A stretch of DNA of 58,008 bases, taken from Acidobacteriota bacterium (GTDB lineage: Bacteria > Acidobacteriota > Vicinamibacteria > Vicinamibacterales > UBA8438). The stretch is taken from contig DQNS01000066.1 of the NCBI GenBank assembly GCA_015659035.1, positions 1-58,008 on the forward strand, written 5' to 3'. A program made the position numbers and the translations under genes. Shown here piece by piece: positions 54,959 to 58,008 of the stretch; position 1 is the stretch's first letter; every line of letters starts with the position of its first letter. Below the pieces are notes generated by a model. It was not told the DNA's origin. It was given only the letters and a program-made list of their open reading frames with translations, and searched no databases.

Positions 54959-56038
54959 CTAGGGCGTTGCCATGAAGCCACGTCGGGAACGGACCCGATA
55001 GGCGGTATTGCGCACCTCGACCCGGATGGAGTGCCAGCGGCCGTCCTTCCCGGTCTGCGCCGGATAGCCCAGGTAGTACTGCCGGCTCAACTCGTCGGCG
55101 ATGCCGGCGGTCGCCGGGTCGAGGTCGTCCGCGTCCCTGACGATCTCGGTCCGACCGCCGCTGGCGTCTGTGAGATCCCGGAGCGCTGTCACGTCGACGC
55201 GATCGCCCCGACTCGCGGTTCTCAGGCCGCGGCGGCCTGTCTGTATCTGCGGTGGTCGACGGCCGCCGCCCGGGAACGGGAACGGCGTTGGTCGGGGAAT
55301 CTGGATCGTCTGGCCCGGGCGATTCCAGCCGGCCGGCGTCGAGGGTCCATCGATGCCGATCGCGTAGATGAGAGCCTCGCTCTCCCTGATGAGCTCTCGT
55401 AGCTCCCGGACGTCGGTCTCGCTATTGTTATCGTTGCCGTCTGAGATGATCAGCAGCGCCTTTTTGAAATGCTGCCCCCTGGCCACCCGCGGGACCGACT
55501 CGGCCACCGCGTCGTACAGGGCGGTGTTGCCGCGCGGGCGGATGTCTCGGATCGCGCGACTGAGCCGAATGCGGTCGACGGTCCAGTCCTGCAGCAGCTC
55601 CGGTGTGTAGTCGAACCGATAGAGGAAGATCTCGTCGTCCGGGCCGAGTAGGTCGAACAGGAACCGGTCGAGCGCCCGCTGGGCCGCGGCCATCTTCTGG
55701 CCGTCCATGCTCTCGCTGGTGTCGAGGACGATCCCGAGACTCACTGGGACTCGCTCGTTGTTGAAATGGGTGACGTCCACGAGCTCCCCGTCTTGGTAGA
55801 CCCGGAAGTCGTCCTTGGTCAGTCCGCTGACGAAGCGACCGCGGGCATCCGTGACCGTCGCGGTGACATTGATCAGCTCGATACCGCCACGGAATACCAA
55901 TGCCCGGTCGTCCGGTTCCTGTTCCGGTCGCTGCTGACCGGCGACGACCAGCGGAACCACCGCGGCGAGCGACAGCGCGGCCAGGACACGTCGGGTCATT
56001 GTCACCTTCGTCACCGTGGTCACCGTGGACCCCGTCAT
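54959..56038 (-). CDS. Secreted VWA-domain protein (TIGR03436, Acidobacteria type)
   Basis: The start at ATG 56038 overlaps the upstream stop (ATGA); ATG 55999 is an alternative that removes a TVTTVTKVT repeat and leaves a signal peptide MTRRVLAALSLAAVVPLVVAG. The protein has the family opening RGGIELINVTATVTDARGRFVSGLTKDDFRVYQDG and a VWA domain with MIDAS LDTSESMDG and ALYDAVAES, and ends in SRQYYLGYPAQ. Known as an Acidobacteria-rich family of unknown role. It is 359 residues, or 346 from the later start. Confidence 0.88.
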   Translation of the reverse strand: MTGSTVTTVTKVTMTRRVLAALSLAAVVPLVVAGQQRPEQEPDDRALVFRGGIELINVTATVTDARGRFVSGLTKDDFRVYQDGELVDVTHFNNERVPVSLGIVLDTSESMDGQKMAAAQRALDRFLFDLLGPDDEIFLYRFDYTPELLQDWTVDRIRLSRAIRDIRPRGNTALYDAVAESVPRVARGQHFKKALLIISDGNDNNSETDVRELRELIRESEALIYAIGIDGPSTPAGWNRPGQTIQIPRPTPFPFPGGGRRPPQIQTGRRGLRTASRGDRVDVTALRDLTDASGGRTEIVRDADDLDPATAGIADELSRQYYLGYPAQTGKDGRWHSIRVEVRNTAYRVRSRRGFMATP

Positions 56039-56763
56039 GGTTGGCCCCCGGTCGGCGCTGGCACCCCCGAGCGCGCCTGACCGTTCGGCCGCCGGCGGTC
56101 GATGTGCGGCACGCTGGTCTGTCCCTGCCTGAAGCTGATGCGATATCGATTGATCCGGTCGGCGTCGGGCAGTGAGATGGTGAATGGGGTCTCGCTCCCG
56201 GGGGGCAGCACCGCCACCGGCAGCGGCGTCTGTCCGGTCCCCACCACCGTGCCGTCCCGGTCGAACACGATGGCCGTCACACTCAGTTGTCCGCGCTCGA
56301 TCCCATCGGACGGGTTCCGGATTGACCCGGTGATCGCGAGATAGTCGCCCTCCTTGGCATGCGCCAGCGAGAGCAGCTCGACCGGTTCGGGAGTGCCGGC
56401 GCCGGGGTCCGGGCCACGGGACCGCTCGGACAGCATGGTGAAAGACACGGCCGCCAACACCACCACCGCGGCCGCCACGCTGGCGAGGAAGGGGCGGAGT
56501 GCCACCGTTCCGGCCGACCGCGCAGGTCGAGCCACCGGTGTGGCGGGAGCAACCCGGCGTCGCGGCGGCGCGGGCTCCGCGGTGCGGACTGGGGGCGCCA
56601 CGGTGCGGGCGTTGTCACCATCGGCTGCCAGGTCGGCCATCAGCATGGGCACTCGAGCGTCAGCGCGCCGGCGCTCCTCACGTATCAGACGACAGGTCAC
56701 GATACCCATGGCGAACGCCATCGTCAACGAGATCACTGTCACGGTGGCCAGGGCGATGTCCAT
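56035..56763 (-). CDS. Membrane protein with a C-terminal beta-sandwich domain, unknown
   Basis: The 242-residue protein has an N-terminal helix (about 3-24), a charged Ala/Pro/Arg-rich region, a second helix (about 90-110, PFLASVAAAVVVLAAVSFTML) and a soluble domain. The latter reads YLAITGSIRNPSDGIERGQLSV, VVGTGQTPLPVAVLPPGSE and PFTISLPDADRINRYRISFR, as in FxLYD/DUF3426-type domains. It overlaps the VWA gene by four bases, so the pair is co-translated and possibly works as a unit at the membrane. Confidence 0.72.
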   Translation of the reverse strand: MDIALATVTVISLTMAFAMGIVTCRLIREERRRADARVPMLMADLAADGDNARTVAPPVRTAEPAPPRRRVAPATPVARPARSAGTVALRPFLASVAAAVVVLAAVSFTMLSERSRGPDPGAGTPEPVELLSLAHAKEGDYLAITGSIRNPSDGIERGQLSVTAIVFDRDGTVVGTGQTPLPVAVLPPGSETPFTISLPDADRINRYRISFRQGQTSVPHIDRRRPNGQARSGVPAPTGGQP

Positions 56764-56867
56764 ATCGATGCTCCGTGTTCTGTACGTTAGACTCCTTGCG
56801 CCACGCCTATCGTGACAATCGAGTCAAGTCTTGCGTGTCTTTTCGCTCTTACCAACGACAGCCTCCG

Positions 56868-57165
56868 CTACCGCAGCGTGAACTCCACGGCCACCTCGAC
56901 GATGACGGCGACCGGTGTCCCGAGCCGTCGCGCCGGCGAGAAGCGCCACCGCCGTATCGCTTCGACCGGTCACCCGTCCGGTCAACCGGCGGTCGAGCAA
57001 CGCTCGGCACGCCCGGAACGCATCGTGACGGGCGACGAGCGCTCCGTCGACGGTCGGAATGGCGGCCGTCTGGATCAGCGCGCGTATCTGACGCACGGGC
57101 AGACCGGTAACGCGCGCCAGCTCGGCCGGCGAGAACACGTCCGGCAATCTAGTGGCCGGTTTCAT
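56868..57165 (-). pseudogene. Energy transducer TonB, internally deleted and out of frame
   Basis: The first part, from ATG 57165, reads KPATRLPDVFSPAELARVTG then LPVRQIRALIQTAAIPTVDG, an HTH-like head known in acidobacterial TonB proteins. A second frame, ending at TAG 56868, reads AIRRWRFSPARRLGTPVAV followed by IVEVAVEFTLR. This is the classical TonB C-terminal end (RxWRFxPAxxxGxPVxVxVxVxFxLR). The two parts are in different frames, and the proline-rich spacer and transmembrane helix between them are missing. The junction is near 56955-56985. Confidence 0.65.
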
Positions 57166-57343
57166 AAGCACGCCGGCATCCGGCCAACGTTTCGATCTCC
57201 GTGGTACTTGTGCAAGAGCCTTGCCGCTCCGCCCGCGTCCGGAACGGCGCTGATCATCAGTTTTCTCGGGAGTTTGACGCAAGAACTTGCTGTTTGGTTG
57301 GGCCGCTGTCGCTGGTCGAGACAGTTGGTGTGCTCGGAAGGGG

Positions 57344-57907
57344 TCAGGCCGGGTCCGGCTTCGTGCCCTCCGTGAAGAGCAGCCCGTCACGTTCAGCCAG
57401 CGTGCGCACCGGTTCGAACCCCTCGACGCGCAACGCGGCTTCGGCACCGCCTTGCGCCCGGTAGTGAGGGTCGACCGACCGCGCCGAGAACAGGGCACCG
57501 AGCCCGCCGCGCGGCGCGGTCTCGATGACGAGACAGCGTCCCCCCACCCGCAGTACCTGTCGCGCGCCCTGCAGGGTGCCCACCCGCTCGTGCGGTCGCA
57601 TGGCGCCGATGAGCTCCGGAATGACGACGACATCGAACCACCCCTGCGCGAACGGCGGTGTCCGGAGCGGGGCGACCTTCACATCGACGAGCACGCCGCG
57701 GGCCTTCGCGGCGCGGGTAATCGTGTTCGCTGCGGCGTCGTCGGTCACGAGCGCCGAGGCCTGTCCGCTGACCCCGACCTTGGCCGCTAGCAGCGCGATC
57801 AGGCGCGGGTCGCTGTGGCCGATCTGCAACACCCGGTTGCTCAGTTGCAGCCCGATCATCGAGACCCGGAGGTCTTCCGCAGCCTTCAGCTTCTTGAAGA
57901 TGGCCAT
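57344..57907 (-). CDS. Class I SAM-dependent methyltransferase-like protein
   Basis: From ATG 57907 the protein has 187 residues: LSNRVLQIGHSDPRLIALLAAKVG (motif I, with the unusual VLQIGHSDP), SGQASALVTDDAAANTI, FDVVVIPELIGAM and GARQVLRVGGRCLVIE. The fold is that of methyltransferases, but motif I lacks a GxGxG run, so SAM binding may be weak. No clear ribosome binding site is seen, and a longer start beyond the ATG is possible. Confidence 0.68.
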   Translation of the reverse strand: MAIFKKLKAAEDLRVSMIGLQLSNRVLQIGHSDPRLIALLAAKVGVSGQASALVTDDAAANTITRAAKARGVLVDVKVAPLRTPPFAQGWFDVVVIPELIGAMRPHERVGTLQGARQVLRVGGRCLVIETAPRGGLGALFSARSVDPHYRAQGGAEAALRVEGFEPVRTLAERDGLLFTEGTKPDPA

Positions 57908-58008
57908 GAAGTCATCGGGCGCGGAGCACGCCGCGGTTTCACGTACCGATGGACCCTGTTGGTCGCCGGCCGCGATGATATACTGTCCGGCTGTGCAACA
58001 CACAGTCG

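Noticed and set aside
55985..56035. Nine-base repeat GTCACCNTN at the start of the VWA gene as another heptamer element
   Set aside because: The period is 9 nt, not 7, there is no hairpin core, and the gene start choice explains the sequence as coding or leader DNA.
57344..57907. tRNA suggested by a GGTTCGAACCC-like segment near 57412
   Set aside because: It lies inside the methyltransferase frame and no cloverleaf arms could be formed around it.

Overview
The window is a GC-rich bacterial chromosome segment, roughly two thirds G+C by eye, with densely packed genes and very GC-rich third codon positions. The gene content points to Acidobacteriota, most likely a Vicinamibacteria-type lineage. 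The clues are a TIGR03436-type VWA protein, a carboxypeptidase-regulatory-like secreted protein, many secreted hydrolases (M28, S9D, amidase, two serine beta-lactamase-like enzymes), a soluble PQQ dehydrogenase with its own haem domain, the relic of an acidobacterial-type MacB/ADOP permease, and a SelD fused to a flavin oxidoreductase. The taxonomic call is an inference. No rRNA, tRNA, CRISPR array or intact transposase gene was found.

Layout. 1-2400: end of a carboxylesterase, a relic of a Ser/Thr kinase, a phaR-phasin pair with a clear sigma70 promoter, and an orphan HigA-like antitoxin behind an AT-rich promoter. 2400-10800: serine hydrolase, aminotransferase, uridine-kinase-like enzyme, a short graveyard of permease and response-regulator pieces, a glycosidase-glycosyltransferase fusion, and a hydantoinase-like amidohydrolase. 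10800-19600: a complete bat (aerotolerance-type) operon on the minus strand, in the order moxR, DUF58, DUF4381-like, batA, batB, TPR/batC, batD, TPR-SH3/batE. 19700-35700: secreted and periplasmic metabolism (NTF2-like duplicate, PQQ dehydrogenase, serine hydrolase, DapA-like protein, M28 peptidase, MFS transporter, DUF2911 lipoprotein, Tat amidase, S9D peptidase). 35800-46900: glycosyltransferase, frameshifted LMW phosphatase, aminotransferase-SelD pair, M23 peptidase, DUF1015-SerC pair, desaturase, rhomboid. 46900-58008: pcnB, polA, secreted carboxypeptidase-regulatory-like protein, BON protein, ZIP transporter, VWA protein with a membrane partner, a TonB relic and a methyltransferase.

The most unusual signal is not a gene. 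At least ten short intergenic elements share one architecture: a tandem array of imperfect 7-nt units next to a small hairpin whose loop is conserved (about NGGGCTTCG) while the stem sequence changes with its pairing preserved. Two of them (18349-18514 and 54798-54945) are inverted doublets of about 150-165 bp with the heptamer arrays pointing outwards, much like REP doublets (REPINs). The unit sequence differs between sites but is nearly uniform within a site. Several copies separate genes of the bat operon, and one runs into the 3' end of pcnB. Other repeats include a 170-bp MITE-like inverted repeat, a second hairpin repeat family with two copies, and two CCCTCTCCC-type palindromes.

The window also holds several decaying gene pieces (kinase, ADOP permease, receiver domain, TPR protein, TonB, LMW phosphatase), which suggests active loss and rearrangement.
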